Below the pieces are notes generated by a model that did not search any database, was not told where the DNA came from, and worked only from the letters and a program-made list of their open reading frames with translations. This document shows, piece by piece, positions 31,418 through 42,700 of a stretch of 64,000 nt of DNA. The stretch is from Acidobacteriota bacterium. GTDB taxonomy: Bacteria > Acidobacteriota > Terriglobia > Acidiferrales > UBA7541. Location of the stretch: the NCBI GenBank assembly GCA_003223215.1, contig QHYH01000110.1, positions 1-64,000 of the forward strand. Reading direction: 5' to 3'. The translations under genes were made by a program, and so were the position numbers. The first letter of the stretch is position 1; each line of letters starts with the position of its first letter.

Positions 31418-34030
31418 TTACTGCGGCTTATTCGCTCGCGAAGCGCCGAGCAGGTCGACAAACAGCCGATACGCGCCGGGCACTCCGTCGGGCAATTGCC
31501 GGAAGAACGCCAATCCGGTGTAAATGTACGTGCCTTTGCCGTAGTGTGCGTAAACCAACCCGCCGTCGAGGTCCGGCTCGCCGGGATCGTGCATGGCCAG
31601 CAATGCGGTGTATTTGGGGTCGAATTGCGTCCAGAAATACAAGCCGCGCTCTTGCACCCAGCCTTTGAAATCTTCCGGCGTAATCTTGTTCGGCGTATTC
31701 AGCAGGGGATCATTCGGCTTCAGAAATTTCACGGGCGAATTCTCATCGGTGATGCGTGGTAGCTGCCGTGGCGTTGGCGGAGCGCCTTCCTTCGCGGGCG
31801 GCAGCGGCGGCGAAATGAGCGCCGGATACGGCGCGGGCTGCAATTTGTCCCAGACGAAATCACGGTTGTACTGGACCACGAGGGTCCCGCCGTTCGACAC
31901 GTAATCGAGCAGCCGCTGGTTCGCGCCGGGAAGCTCCGGGCGCAATTCGTACGCTCGCACTCCAACCACAATCGCCCGGAAGCGCGACAAATCGCCGAAC
32001 GCCAGATCTTTCGCGTCCAGCATGTCGACCTGAATGCCCAGTTGCCCGAGGGCGTCCGGGATAGGCTCGCCCTCCGCGCTCACGTAGCCAACGCGAAGGT
32101 TGGGCGGCACCACGACGCCGAAGGCATGCACCACGCACTGCGCGGGTTCGCTCCAGAGCTGTGTGGGCAGACTCGGCAACGGCTCGAGCGAAAGGCTGAA
32201 CCTTTCGGCTCTGAGATTTCGCGAGCGATCCGCGGCTCGCTCCACATAGGCGGTGATCTTGTACCGCCCGGCGGCAAGGTTTTGCGGCGGCGCGACGACC
32301 ACGCGCGCGTAGCGGTCGCCGGTCCCGTTGAATTTCAGCGCCACCGGAGCGCTGGCCTTCCATCCTTTGGGAACAACCACTCCAACGCGCGTCTGGCCGG
32401 GTTCGGTCGCATAGGAGTGCACCCGCAGCAGGACGTCAAAGGGTTTTCTCGGTTTGGACAGATTCTGGAGGTCCTGTTTCGGTTCGACGGCCAGCGTGTA
32501 CGGTGGGACGACGACGGGGCTGATGCGGTCCACACGTGTGGAAGTCGAGCGTACGCTGGTCACCGGGGAGAGCACGGTGAAGGCGTAACCGTCCATCACC
32601 ACTTCCTCGCTGGCGGTCAAGAGCGGCGGCGGCTCCGGCAAAAGGGCCACTGCCGGCCCTTCGTTGACGTGCGGTTGCCGGGAATTCGGCTGGACCGTAA
32701 AGCGAATCACGTTCGGTGATTCCTGCTCTTCCTTTGCGACGCTCCATTCCGGCGGAAGCCGCAACGCCGGCTTTTTGAAGTCCCCGGAAACGCCTTCGCG
32801 ATGGCGTGATTCCACGCGCACCGTGAAGGCTTCACCAGGAACGATTTCGCTTCGGTCGGCAACGGCTTCAAGGCGCAGTCCGGCCACCAGTACCAGGGCG
32901 TTTTCCACCTTTTCCCGCTTGCGCTCCGTGCTTCGTGCCAGGGAGAGGAGTGGCTCGGGATTATTCGCCGAGGGGTTTGGCTTCGGAACTTCATTGAGCT
33001 TCTTGCCCGCCTCCACCAGAGAGCTAGCCGCCGCTTTCCAATCCAGGCGTAAAGCGGCGTCGCGTGTTTCTACCAGAGCCGCGTCGACCGCACGCATGAG
33101 CGGATCCACGCCCATATTCCCCTCTTCATAGTCCTCATCGAGCGGACCAAGCGGCTCGGCAAGCATGGCCGGATTCAGCGGTTGTCCGTCTTCGCGTTTG
33201 AGCGCGATAGGGCGGCGCAGAAACGCCGAGCCGAGAAACACGGCAATCCCCTGCGAGCGGTGATTGGCGAAGGCATCAAGCCCGATTTCGCGCCAGGTCT
33301 TTCCGTAAAGAGGCGAGGTGTCATCGAGCGGCAGGAAGTAACCCTGTGGTTTTTCGCCTCGGTCCACATCCAATACCACCACGGGTTTTCGATCGCCCCA
33401 GGGGGTCAAATCTTTTTTTTCTGACGCCGAGACGTGCAACTGGAAAGAAGGATCCGCCGCCAACTGCACCGCTTTCGGTGTCAACAGCCCTGCCGCCTGA
33501 TGGTGCCCGTGTCCCGTGTGCACCCCGCCCCAGCCATTGAGGACTACGTTGGGGCGGAGCGTGCGAATCACCCGGACCATATCCTCAAGGACCTGTTCGC
33601 CCCAGACCTTCTCGGTTTCTTCCGGCGTTTTTGAAAAGCCAAAATCTTTGGCGCGCGTGAAGCACAGCCTCGCGCCATAACCGCGTGTGGCTGCCAGCAG
33701 CTCCTGGGTGCGAATCAGTCCCAATTGGGGCGCCTGTTCGGGGCCAAGATCATTTTGTCCGCCTTCGCCGCGCGTCAACGAGAGCAAGGCGACCTCGGCG
33801 TGCAATCCCCGCGCCAGATAGGCCAGCACCGCGCCTGATTCATCGTCGGGATGCGCGGTGACGTAGAGGATTCGCGTGGTGACCCGCGCGCGCTCGATCG
33901 CTTCCACGGTTTCCGGCAAACCGGGTCCGGTTCCCGGCGCCGGTGGAAATTGCGCGTAGCTGCGCGGGCCAAGCAGGCACAGCGCCATTCCGAACAGCAC
34001 GCCGCGTATCTTTCCTGTTCTCGTGCTCAT
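31418..34030 (-). CDS. Large secreted LmbE/PIG-L-family deacetylase with C-terminal beta and GATase-like domains
   Basis: The 870-residue protein begins with a signal peptide (LFGMALCLLGPRSYAQ). An N-terminal PIG-L domain (about 50-280) contains VTAHPDDESGAVLAYL and GVHTGHGHHQAAG, the zinc-binding HPDD and HxxH motifs. The middle (about 380-640) is beta-rich, like NEW3-type domains. The C-terminal part (about 680-860) looks like an inactive glutamine-amidotransferase fold (RAIVVGVRAYELRP, YVSNGGTLVVQYN). It likely de-N-acetylates an extracellular glycan or glycolipid. Upstream and co-directional is an APC-type transporter. Confidence 0.85.
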   Translation of the reverse strand: MSTRTGKIRGVLFGMALCLLGPRSYAQFPPAPGTGPGLPETVEAIERARVTTRILYVTAHPDDESGAVLAYLARGLHAEVALLSLTRGEGGQNDLGPEQAPQLGLIRTQELLAATRGYGARLCFTRAKDFGFSKTPEETEKVWGEQVLEDMVRVIRTLRPNVVLNGWGGVHTGHGHHQAAGLLTPKAVQLAADPSFQLHVSASEKKDLTPWGDRKPVVVLDVDRGEKPQGYFLPLDDTSPLYGKTWREIGLDAFANHRSQGIAVFLGSAFLRRPIALKREDGQPLNPAMLAEPLGPLDEDYEEGNMGVDPLMRAVDAALVETRDAALRLDWKAAASSLVEAGKKLNEVPKPNPSANNPEPLLSLARSTERKREKVENALVLVAGLRLEAVADRSEIVPGEAFTVRVESRHREGVSGDFKKPALRLPPEWSVAKEEQESPNVIRFTVQPNSRQPHVNEGPAVALLPEPPPLLTASEEVVMDGYAFTVLSPVTSVRSTSTRVDRISPVVVPPYTLAVEPKQDLQNLSKPRKPFDVLLRVHSYATEPGQTRVGVVVPKGWKASAPVALKFNGTGDRYARVVVAPPQNLAAGRYKITAYVERAADRSRNLRAERFSLSLEPLPSLPTQLWSEPAQCVVHAFGVVVPPNLRVGYVSAEGEPIPDALGQLGIQVDMLDAKDLAFGDLSRFRAIVVGVRAYELRPELPGANQRLLDYVSNGGTLVVQYNRDFVWDKLQPAPYPALISPPLPPAKEGAPPTPRQLPRITDENSPVKFLKPNDPLLNTPNKITPEDFKGWVQERGLYFWTQFDPKYTALLAMHDPGEPDLDGGLVYAHYGKGTYIYTGLAFFRQLPDGVPGAYRLFVDLLGASRANKPQ

Positions 34031-34088
34031 TGCCGGTTTCGCCTCGATGTTTGCGGTTGGCTTGCATTTCCTTCTGACGCCTCCCGCT

Positions 34089-35468
34089 TCATGGCGATTG
34101 CGAGTCGCCAGTCACCGCCCTTGCGAAGGGCCATTGTTTTTTCTCCCAAGTCCAAATCAGAAACGCCACAACCCCGAGTGCGATCTGCAGGAGCCCCCAC
34201 TTTCGCGCCGGGCCGGTCCGCCAAAAAAGCCAGAACCAGCCGGTCATGCTCAACACCGCGGGCAACGGATAGAGCCACATCTTGAACGGAAACCTCTCCA
34301 AGCTCCAGCGTCGCCGCAGCAGCATCACTCCCACGGCCTGCCCGATAAACTGCACAATCAGCCGAACCGCCAGGATCCCTACGATAGCGGTTTGCAGGCT
34401 CAAAATCACGCTGAAGAGAGACGCCAGGCCCCCCAGAACCAGCAGAGAAACATAAGGAAAGTGTTTGGTCGGGTGCAGCCGGGCAAAGACCGGGAAAAAG
34501 TTGTCGTCCAAGGCCGCCGAGTACGGCACACGCGAAGCTCCCAGCAAAACCGAAAAAATCGAAGCAAGCGCCACCCACAGGATCATTGCCGTCGCAATCT
34601 TTGCCGCTGCGGGCCCGTAAAGCCTCTCGACAAACAGGCTTGCCAAGAACTTAGAGTCCGCGGCTTCACGCCACGGCACGACGCCGAGAATACTCGTCTG
34701 CATCGCCAAATACAGGACTGCAATGCCGGCCACGGAAAGGAAGATTCCTCGAGGAATGTTCTTCTCGGGATTGCGAATCTCTCCTCCGAGATGACAGATA
34801 TTGTAGTAGCCCCAATAGCTGTAGACCGTGCTGATCATTGCCGATCCAAGCCCGGCGAACCACAAACTGGAAAAAGCAAAGGCTCCCTCGGGAAAATCGA
34901 AGGCCAGCTTCGCGTTGAAGTGCCGCAGGCCTCCCCAGATCAGCCAGAGCATCACTCCCACGACGCCGATCCACAGGAAAACGGAAATTTTTCCAATCGT
35001 TCCGATCCTCCGGTACAGCAGAACGATCAGCAAAAGGACCAAGCCGCCGGAAATGGCCTTGGCCTCGAGCGTCGAGAAGGGATAAAGGTACTTCGCGTAA
35101 CTCGCGAATCCGATTGATGCGGAAGCCACGGAAAGAGGTACGTGCAGAAACGTTTGCCACACGAACAAAAACGACATCAGCCGGCCCCACTTCTCCGGGC
35201 CGTAAGCTTCGCGCAGAAACACATAGGTGCCGCCGGCTTTGGGCATCGCCGCTCCCAGCTCCGACCACACAAAACCATCCAGCGCGGCCAGCAGCGCGCC
35301 TCCGAGCCACGCGAGCAGGGCCTGTGGCCCGCCCATCGCGCGGATGACCAGCGAGCTGACCACAAACGGACCGATGCCCACAATCTCGATCATGTTCAGC
35401 GCAACGGCTTCTTTCAGGCCCAATGCGCGCTCGAGCCCGGGGGTTGTCGCTTTTTCCGATGTCGACAT
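34089..35468 (-). CDS. Amino-acid permease, APC superfamily
   Basis: The 459-residue protein has about twelve hydrophobic helices. The first carries LNMIEIVGIGPFVVSSLVIRAMGG, the substrate-binding GxG break of APC transporters, followed by ELGAAMPKAGGTYVFLREAYG, a conserved second-helix motif. Later helices contain SYWGYYNICHLGGEIRNPEK, the helix 6 region. The mechanism should be secondary uptake or exchange of an amino acid; the substrate is unknown. It starts 59 bases before the LmbE-type gene on the same strand and is divergent from the TPR gene. Confidence 0.87.
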   Translation of the reverse strand: MSTSEKATTPGLERALGLKEAVALNMIEIVGIGPFVVSSLVIRAMGGPQALLAWLGGALLAALDGFVWSELGAAMPKAGGTYVFLREAYGPEKWGRLMSFLFVWQTFLHVPLSVASASIGFASYAKYLYPFSTLEAKAISGGLVLLLIVLLYRRIGTIGKISVFLWIGVVGVMLWLIWGGLRHFNAKLAFDFPEGAFAFSSLWFAGLGSAMISTVYSYWGYYNICHLGGEIRNPEKNIPRGIFLSVAGIAVLYLAMQTSILGVVPWREAADSKFLASLFVERLYGPAAAKIATAMILWVALASIFSVLLGASRVPYSAALDDNFFPVFARLHPTKHFPYVSLLVLGGLASLFSVILSLQTAIVGILAVRLIVQFIGQAVGVMLLRRRWSLERFPFKMWLYPLPAVLSMTGWFWLFWRTGPARKWGLLQIALGVVAFLIWTWEKKQWPFARAVTGDSQSP

Positions 35469-35574
35469 CAGCCCGCCGAGGATAGCAAAACCGTTCCCTA
35501 GCGCCTAACGTAGATTCCGCTGCTTGCAACTCTCCGGGAAGAGCATAAACTCGTCCTGCGCAGTGCGTGGCCTT

Positions 35575-36567
35575 GTGCGAAACTTCTTTAGAGTGCAAAT
35601 CACTGTTTCCTTCCTCTCTGCCCGCTTTGCCGCCGTCCTGCTTGTTTTGCCCTTTCCCTTCATCCCGACTCGAGCCCGCCAGCTCACCTTGCCGCCGGAA
35701 ACCTCGGAGATCATCGAAAAAGTCTATTCCTTCGATCTTGAGGGCGCCCGGCAAGCCGCAAGGCAAATGCAAAAAGAGCATCCCGACGATCCGCTTGGTT
35801 ATTTGTTGGAATCGGACGCGCTCTGGTGGCGCTTTTGGTGCACCGCGGCGGAGTTCAAATATGGAATGAGCGATGCCCGCCGCCGCGCGAAACTTCCAGC
35901 CGACCAGCATTACCTCGAATTGGCGGCCACCGCCTCCTCGCTTGCTTCCGCCCAGCTCAAGCAGCAGGAATCCGCGGAGATGCAACTCTACGCGGGCATG
36001 GCGGATGCCGCGGCCGCGCGCCTCTATGCCTTGCGCGGAGAAAACCGCAACACCGCCCGCTTTGGCGTCCGCGCTCGCGATCATTTTCTGCGCGCCAAGA
36101 CTCTCGATCCGGATCTGGCCGACGCCGATTTTGGCGTCGGCCTTTACAACTATTACGTGGACACCTTGAGCGCCATGGCCAGAATCCTTCGCTTCTTCAT
36201 GGGCATCCCGGGGGGCTCGAAACAAGAAGGCATTCGCCTGCTTGAGCAGGCCATCACCCACGGCGTTCTCACCCCCGACATCGCCCGCTTTTATCTCGCC
36301 ATGAATTTGCATCGCTACGATCAGCAGTACGAGCGCGCCTTGACCATCATCAGCCCCTTAGCGGAAAAATATCCCTCGAACCCTCTGTTTCAATTGGCTC
36401 GCGGTGATCTACTGGCCAAGCTCGGCCGAAAACCGCAGGCCAGCGAATGCTACCGGGCCGCCGCCGTTTTGCCGGTCCATGAGCCGGAGTGCCAAGCACG
36501 CATTCAGCAGTTAGCGCGCGCTGCCATCTCCGCCTTGGGCTTGCCCCAGGAACCTGCCGCGCCGTGA
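35575..36567 (+). CDS. Secreted TPR-repeat protein
   Basis: The product is about 330 residues from a GTG at 35575; TTG at 35524 and GTG at 35593 are alternatives. It has a signal-like segment (FAAVLLVLPFPFIPTRARQ) and then helical TPR-type repeats. Examples are VYSFDLEGARQAARQMQKEHPDDPLGYLL, HFLRAKTLDPDLADADFGVGLYNYY and AEKYPSNPLFQLARGDLLAKLGRKPQASECYR. TPR proteins scaffold protein complexes, here probably in the periplasm. No catalytic domain is visible. Confidence 0.75.
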   Translation: MRNFFRVQITVSFLSARFAAVLLVLPFPFIPTRARQLTLPPETSEIIEKVYSFDLEGARQAARQMQKEHPDDPLGYLLESDALWWRFWCTAAEFKYGMSDARRRAKLPADQHYLELAATASSLASAQLKQQESAEMQLYAGMADAAAARLYALRGENRNTARFGVRARDHFLRAKTLDPDLADADFGVGLYNYYVDTLSAMARILRFFMGIPGGSKQEGIRLLEQAITHGVLTPDIARFYLAMNLHRYDQQYERALTIISPLAEKYPSNPLFQLARGDLLAKLGRKPQASECYRAAAVLPVHEPECQARIQQLARAAISALGLPQEPAAP

Positions 36568-36881
36568 TTCTCGCAGCTGTTCGTCCTTTTGTTGGCTTTG
36601 CCTCCCCTGGCATCTACTGGCATCTCGATTGACCTTCCCCCTCCCTGAATGGTAAGCATGTAGGGTTCGGCAAGCGCAGTGATTTCAGACGGAGCGTCTG
36701 GTCGAGGGAGCAAGGGTACTCGCGAACGATCTTTGGTGAGAGAAATCCAGCTCTGGTCAACGCTTCGCTCGGATTTGGCATCACACCCCCTAATGTAGGT
36801 TGGCATTTCGGCGTTGACGCCGTTTGCCCCGTCAGGTTGTCCCGGTTGTGTTCGGGGACGCAGGAAAACAAAGGAGTGGCA
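36568..36881. other. Gap with no supported gene
   Basis: This 314-base stretch lies between the TPR gene and the lipoprotein gene, both on the plus strand. ORFs on the minus strand here are shadows with no ribosome site. I see no clear terminator for the TPR gene. The leader of the lipoprotein gene ends in AAGGAG. Confidence 0.4.
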
Positions 36882-38483
36882 ATGAAGCGGTTTTGGACAC
36901 TAATCGCTGTCGTATTGCTGGCGATTTTCGCGGCGGCTGCCTGCAACGATTACGGGAACACCTTTCAGAGCCCGGGTGGCGCCATCATAACTTTCTTGTC
37001 CCCCAAGCAGATTCCCGCATGCCCGGCTCCCTGCACCAACAACTCGGGCTTCACGCTGACGCTCAATGGCGGCGGCTTTGTCGCGAAAACACTCGTCCAG
37101 TGGAACGGCAAGACTTGTCCCCTCGCTTCAAGCTCTGGCGCGACAAACGCTTCCTGTACCACTAACGTCACTCTGGATTCCAACAATAATGTAACCTTGT
37201 TGACGGCCACGATTTCCTCCGCGCTAATCGCTCAGCCCGGGACCGCCGTCGTCAACGCCATTAATCCAGGCTCCAACTATGGAACCGGGACCAACGGCCT
37301 CTCGAATACCATCACCTTTATCATCAACAATCCAGCCAACCTCACTCCGACGATCGCTTCCGTGGCCCCGGCCTGCGCAGTGGTTGGCAGTCCTCTGGCC
37401 ATTACGGTCACGGGCACGAACTTCATGAACGTTCCCGCTTCAAGCGATCCAAACCAGACGCAGTTTTCCACGCTGAACTGGACTCTCGGTTCGTCTCAGC
37501 TCCAATTGACGCCCCATACGGCGACGACGATTACTGCCACTCAGATAACGGCAACGATTCCCGCCACGAGCATTAACGCTTCGGGCACGGCCACCGTCAC
37601 CGTTTCCAATCCGCCTTCGCCGCCTGTTCCGAACATCCCGGGCAGCACTGGCAGCGGCGGCGGCACAAGCGCCCCACCGGCTACCGTGACCGTGCAAACC
37701 ACAGCTTGCCAGGTGGCCGCAAAGGCTCCGGCCAATTCCGTTTCGACGGGCGCTGTCGCGCAAGAAACGCCTGCAGTCAGCCTCGACGGGCGTTACGTGG
37801 CTTATGCTGCCTTCGGCGACGAACACCTCCAAATCTTCCTGCGCGACACCTGCGAAGGAGCTCCGACAAGCTGCCAGCCCCGGATTTCTTTGCTCTCCGC
37901 CAGCACAAGCGGTGACCCGGGCGCCGGGGATAGTCACACGCCTTCCATGAGTTCCGACGGCCGCTACATCGCTTTCAGCTCGGATTCGACCGATCTGGTC
38001 GAGAATGCCCCGCCGGGCCGCCAGATTTATTTGCGTGACACCTGTGCGGGCGCTGCGGACGCCTGCAAGCCTTCCACTATTCTTGTTTCCGCGGACGCTC
38101 GGGGTGGGCTGGTTGGTGCAGAGAATATTTTGCCTTCGGTCAGTTCTTCAGGGCGCTTCGTCGCCTTTCTTGCTGTTACGCCGAGCCACTCCGCGAATCC
38201 GCCTGTGGCGGAAGCGACCGCTGCGGGTGCACCCAACAGCGGTTACCGCCAGGTATTTGTCCGCGACACCTGCCTTGGCGTTTCGAACTGCACACCAAAG
38301 ACCACGCGCATTTCGCTCGAGCCCGGTGATGGCCCCGGGACGGGGGCCCATCCTGCTGGTCCCGCGCTCGGTGGCAAGGGCAGACACGTGGCCATGGCCG
38401 GCGCGAAAGCTTCCACGCTCTTTACGCGTTCGGTCGCCGTGGATGACAGCGTCTTCCTGGCCATCACCAACGATCAGCGGTAG
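36882..38483 (+). CDS. Lipoprotein with IPT/TIG-like and WD40/PD40-like beta-propeller repeats
   Basis: The ATG at 36882 follows AAGGAG. The 533-residue protein has a lipoprotein signal (LLAIFAAAAC) and two Ig-like IPT/TIG-type domains: ITFLSPKQIPACPAPC, FTLTLNGGGFVAKTLVQWNG, then SVAPACAVVGSPLAITVTGTNF. A Ser/Gly/Thr-rich linker follows. The C-terminal half has at least three PD40-like blades, such as PAVSLDGRYVAYAAFGD and PSMSSDGRYIAFSSDS, each followed by a RDTC sequence with paired cysteines. It is probably anchored at the outer membrane and exposed; no enzymatic motif is seen. Confidence 0.82.
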   Translation: MKRFWTLIAVVLLAIFAAAACNDYGNTFQSPGGAIITFLSPKQIPACPAPCTNNSGFTLTLNGGGFVAKTLVQWNGKTCPLASSSGATNASCTTNVTLDSNNNVTLLTATISSALIAQPGTAVVNAINPGSNYGTGTNGLSNTITFIINNPANLTPTIASVAPACAVVGSPLAITVTGTNFMNVPASSDPNQTQFSTLNWTLGSSQLQLTPHTATTITATQITATIPATSINASGTATVTVSNPPSPPVPNIPGSTGSGGGTSAPPATVTVQTTACQVAAKAPANSVSTGAVAQETPAVSLDGRYVAYAAFGDEHLQIFLRDTCEGAPTSCQPRISLLSASTSGDPGAGDSHTPSMSSDGRYIAFSSDSTDLVENAPPGRQIYLRDTCAGAADACKPSTILVSADARGGLVGAENILPSVSSSGRFVAFLAVTPSHSANPPVAEATAAGAPNSGYRQVFVRDTCLGVSNCTPKTTRISLEPGDGPGTGAHPAGPALGGKGRHVAMAGAKASTLFTRSVAVDDSVFLAITNDQR

Positions 38484-38596
38484 TTTGTGGTTGGTTTCGA
38501 CGGAATTTCCAATGGAAAGTTCCGCCTCGCGGCCTCTTCGCAGGGTTGTCGAATGGCTTTCGTTTAACTCTTTTTTCTTTCCACTGCCGACTTTCC

Positions 38597-39583
38597 TCAG
38601 TAGAAGCGTACCTTGACATCGGGCCTCTTCTCCAAGTGCACCGAATCGATGAACCGCACTTGCCGCTCGTCCAGGGTCAAAATCATCGAACTGGTGCGCA
38701 CACCTTCTCCGAAAAATCGCACCCCCTTCAGCAAATTTCCGTCCGTCACGCCCGTACACGCAAACACCATCTTTCTGCCTGGCGCCAGGTCTTCCGTGTC
38801 ATAAATGCGTTTCGGGTCCTTCACTCCCATTTTCCCAAGCCGCTCCGCGTCTTCGGGCCTGCTAATCACCAGCCGCGCCAGAATCTGTCCATTCAAGCAG
38901 CGTAGTGCCGCCGCCGTCAGCACTCCTTCCGGTGCGCCGCCCGTGCCCATCACCGCGTGCACTCCCGCGCCGACCACCGCCGCGGAAATACCCGCTGAAA
39001 GGTCGCCGTCGCCGATCAGCCGGATACGCGCTCCCGCCGCGCGAATGTCATCAATCAATTTTTCGTGCCGCACGCGGTCCAGCACCACTACCACCAAATC
39101 TTCGACGTCGCGTTCCAGCCGCTTCGCGATCGATTTCAGGTTGTCGGCCACCGGCACGTCCAGATCGATCGCGCCCTTGCAAGCCGGCCCTACGACGATC
39201 TTTTCCATATACAAATCGGGCGCGTGCAGCAATCCGCCGCGCTCGCTGGCGGCGAGCACGGCGATGGCGTTCGGGGCCCCTGTCGCGCACAGGTTCGTGC
39301 CCTCGAGTGGATCCACGGCGATGTCCACTTGCGGAAACAAGGCCTTCGGCGCGTGCGTCGCGAGACCTACTTTTTCGCCGATATACAGCATGGGCGCCTC
39401 ATCGCGCTCGCCCTCGCCGATGACGATGGTCCCGTCGATCTCCACCGAATCCATCGTCTTGCGCATGGCTTCGACCGCCACTTCATCCGCTTTGTGGCGG
39501 TCGCCAAATCCCATCGTGCGTGCCGCCGCGACCGCGGCATTCTCGACCACGCGCAGAAAATCCAGGCTGAGTTGTTCTTCCAT
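38597..39583 (-). CDS. glpX: Fructose-1,6-bisphosphatase class II (GlpX)
   Basis: This phosphatase makes fructose 6-phosphate in gluconeogenesis. The 328-residue protein contains [33 protein letters not shown] (metal-binding acidic residues), and [19 protein letters not shown], the diagnostic DPxEGT motif. [19 protein letters not shown] follows. It lies between the lipoprotein gene (convergent) and the divergent M14 peptidase gene. It is independent of other glycolytic genes in the window. Confidence 0.95.
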   Translation of the reverse strand: MEEQLSLDFLRVVENAAVAAARTMGFGDRHKADEVAVEAMRKTMDSVEIDGTIVIGEGERDEAPMLYIGEKVGLATHAPKALFPQVDIAVDPLEGTNLCATGAPNAIAVLAASERGGLLHAPDLYMEKIVVGPACKGAIDLDVPVADNLKSIAKRLERDVEDLVVVVLDRVRHEKLIDDIRAAGARIRLIGDGDLSAGISAAVVGAGVHAVMGTGGAPEGVLTAAALRCLNGQILARLVISRPEDAERLGKMGVKDPKRIYDTEDLAPGRKMVFACTGVTDGNLLKGVRFFGEGVRTSSMILTLDERQVRFIDSVHLEKRPDVKVRFY

Positions 39584-39797
39584 AACTTCTTCTCCGCTTT
39601 GCCCGTTCCGGGGTTTACGGTTTTACACGGACTGCCCTTAACCCTTCAGGGCGGCGCATATCATAGGCCAAAGGGCCTCGCGCCGTCGATAAGCCTGGCC
39701 GGGCATGCAGCCCTTCAGGTTCTCGAGCGGTATCACTTGAGGTTCCTTGACCCGCCGCTATAGAATCCCCGCCGAGATTCTTGCCCTGAGGTGGTCT

Positions 39798-42700
39798 ATG
39801 ATGCGGATCCTGGCTGGTCTTTTGCTTGCGCTGTGTTTGCTTTCTGGTTCCGGCTTTGCTCAGACGCAACCCTGCACGGTAACCGATCACGCTGAATACA
39901 CGAAGAAGATCAAAGAGTTTACAACCGAATCGTTTTTCAGCACCGAACTCGTCGATCATCTTCCGCTGAGCTCCTGCGTTCCCCCGCCTGACGCTTTTCT
40001 TCATCACATCATCGGCGCGCCCGATATTCTTGACTACACCAAAGACATCAACGGCTATTTCCGGCTGGTCGCCAGCCAAAGCCCTCGCGTCAAAGTCTGG
40101 AGCATAGGCACCTCCGAAGAAGGCCGCGAAATGCTCATCGTCGCCGTCTCCAACGAGGCCAATCTCGCCAAGCTCGACCGCTACAAGGAGATCACCGCGC
40201 GTTTAGCCGATCCCCGCGGCCTCAGCGACGCGGAAGCCGAAAAGCTCATTGCCGAGGGCAAGCCGATGTATTGGGCCGACGGCAGCATCCATTCTCCCGA
40301 AACCGGCGCCCCGGAAATGCTGATGGAACTGGCCTATCGCCTCGCCGTCGAAGACACCCCTTTCATCCAAAAAATTCGTAACGACTCCGTCGTCCTGATC
40401 ACCCCTATTGTTGAAGTCGACGGCCGTGACCGCATGGTGGACGTCTACCTCCAGCACAAAAAACATCCCGACCAGCCGCCGTATCCGCTCATCTGGTGGG
40501 GCCACTACGTTTCCCACGACAATAATCGCGACAATCTTGGCGTCACACTGGCGCTCTCCCGCAACATGCTCAAGACCTACCTCGACTTTCACCCCACGAT
40601 CATGCACGACCTTCACGAATCGGTTCCTTACCTGTACATCATGACCGGCACCGGCCCCTACAACGCCTGGCTCGACCCCATCGTCATCAGCGAGTGGCAG
40701 GAAATGGCCTATCACGAGATCGAAGAAATGACCAAGCGCGGCGTCATCGGCGTCTGGACGCATGGCTTCTATGACGGCTGGGCTCCCAATTATCTTCTCT
40801 CCATCGCCAACAACCACAACTCCATCGGCCGCTTTTACGAAACTTTCGGCAACGGCGGCGCCGACACGCGCGTCCGCACGCTTCGTCCTTCCGACACCAG
40901 TCGCGAATGGTATCGCCCCAATCCGCCGCTCGCCAAAGTCAAATGGTCCGCGCGAGACAATATCAACATGCAAGAGAGCGCCATTCTTTTTGGCATGAAC
41001 AACGTGGCCTCCAACGGCCAGAAGTTCCTGAACAACTTCTATCTCAAGAGCAAGCGCGCGGTCGGGAAAGCCCGCGCCGAAGGCCCCGCCGCCTGGGTTT
41101 TTCCCGCTGACGATCCCCGCCCCGCAGAGCAAGCCAGCCTTCTGAATCTCTTCGAGCTTCAGGGCATCGAAGTTCACCGAGCGGAAAAGGAAATCCGCCT
41201 CCCCGCCGCCTCGAGCGGCCACGACCCCGACTCGCGCAAGGAAAAATCCTCCGCCGACGCCAAATCCAGAGAAGAAAAGAAACCCGCCGAAACCGTTATC
41301 CCCGCCGGCAGCTACGTCGTCCGCATGGATCAACCCTATAGCCGCCTCGCCGACATGGTTCTCGACACGCAGTATTACAGCCCGCGCGATCCCCGCTCTT
41401 ACGACGACACCGGCTGGACCCTCGGCGCACTTCGCGGCGTGAAAACGATGCGCATAACCGATGTCTTGATCCTCGCTGCGCCCATGCGCAAAGTCGGCAA
41501 AATCGATCCTCCCGGCGGCGTCGCCGGTCAGGGCAAGGCCTTTCTGATCCGCCACAACACCGACAACACGCTTGCGACGCTGCGGTTCCGCCTCGCGTCG
41601 GTTCCCATGGAAGCTGCCGAAGACTCCTTCGAAGCTGACGGCCTCCAGTTCAATGCGGGCACGTTCATCCTTCGCAACGTCGACCGCGCGCAACTCGAAA
41701 AAGCCGCCTCGGGACTTGGGCTCCACATCCACTCGACCAACGCCGCGCTCAACGTTGCTGCGCACCCCATCTCTGCTCCGCGCGTGGGCATCGTCCACAA
41801 CTGGCAGAATACGCAAAACGACGGCTGGTTCCGCATCGCCTTCGACGAGCTGAAAATTCCCTATACCTACGTCGCCGACACCTGGCTGCGCGAAAACTCG
41901 AATCTCCGCGAAAAATTCGATGTTCTGATTCTTCCCCCTTTGGGCGGCGGTGGCGCAGCTGGTCTTAGCTCGGTCATCCGCGGACTGGCCATGCGCGGCG
42001 GGCCACGACCCTGGCAGAACACCGACGACACTCCCAACTTTGTCGCCCCCGGCCTCGATTCCACCGCGGATATCCGCGGCGGCCTCGGCTATCAGGGTCT
42101 CGCCAATCTCGAGCGCTTTGTCAGTGACGGCGGGCTCTTGCTCGCCGTGCAATCGAGTGCCGCGCTTCCCGTTGCTGGCGGCATGACCGAGATGGTCAAT
42201 GTTTCCGACCCCCGCGCCATGCAAGCGCCCGGCAGCGTCGTCGTCTCGACCATCGACGACAAGAAAAGCCCCATCACTTACGGCTACGACGACAAGCTCT
42301 ACCTGTACTTCCGCCAGGGACCGGTCATCACCGTGGGCGGAATTTTCGGCGGGTTCGGTCCCGAAGAGGGTCCCGGCGCTTCAGCGCGCTCGAGCGGCCG
42401 CGGCTCCCTCAGCGATCCCGACGTGGTTCAGGCGCGTCCCTACATGCCGCCGGAAAAAACGGTCAAGCGCACGCCGCACGAGCAAGAGCTGTACGTCCCC
42501 GAAGACCTGGCGGAATTTGCCCGCTGGGCCATTCCCCCAGCAGACCAGCAGCCTCGCGTCGTCCTCCGTTTTGCCGCGGAAAAAGATCTTCTCGTCAGTG
42601 GCATGATCACCGGCGCCAACGAAATCGCGGAAAAGCCTGCCGTCGTTGACGTCCCTCACGGCAAGGGCCACGTCGTGCTCTTTGCCAACAATCCCATCTG

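Noticed and set aside
34666-36312. 548-residue minus-strand frame spanning the APC and TPR genes
   Set aside because: Covers two real genes in other frames and the divergent promoter between them; no coherent domains.
40203-42224. 673-residue minus-strand frame opposite the M14 peptidase gene
   Set aside because: Shadow frame of a strongly coded gene; the Val/Asp/Gly-rich pattern is typical of antisense translation.
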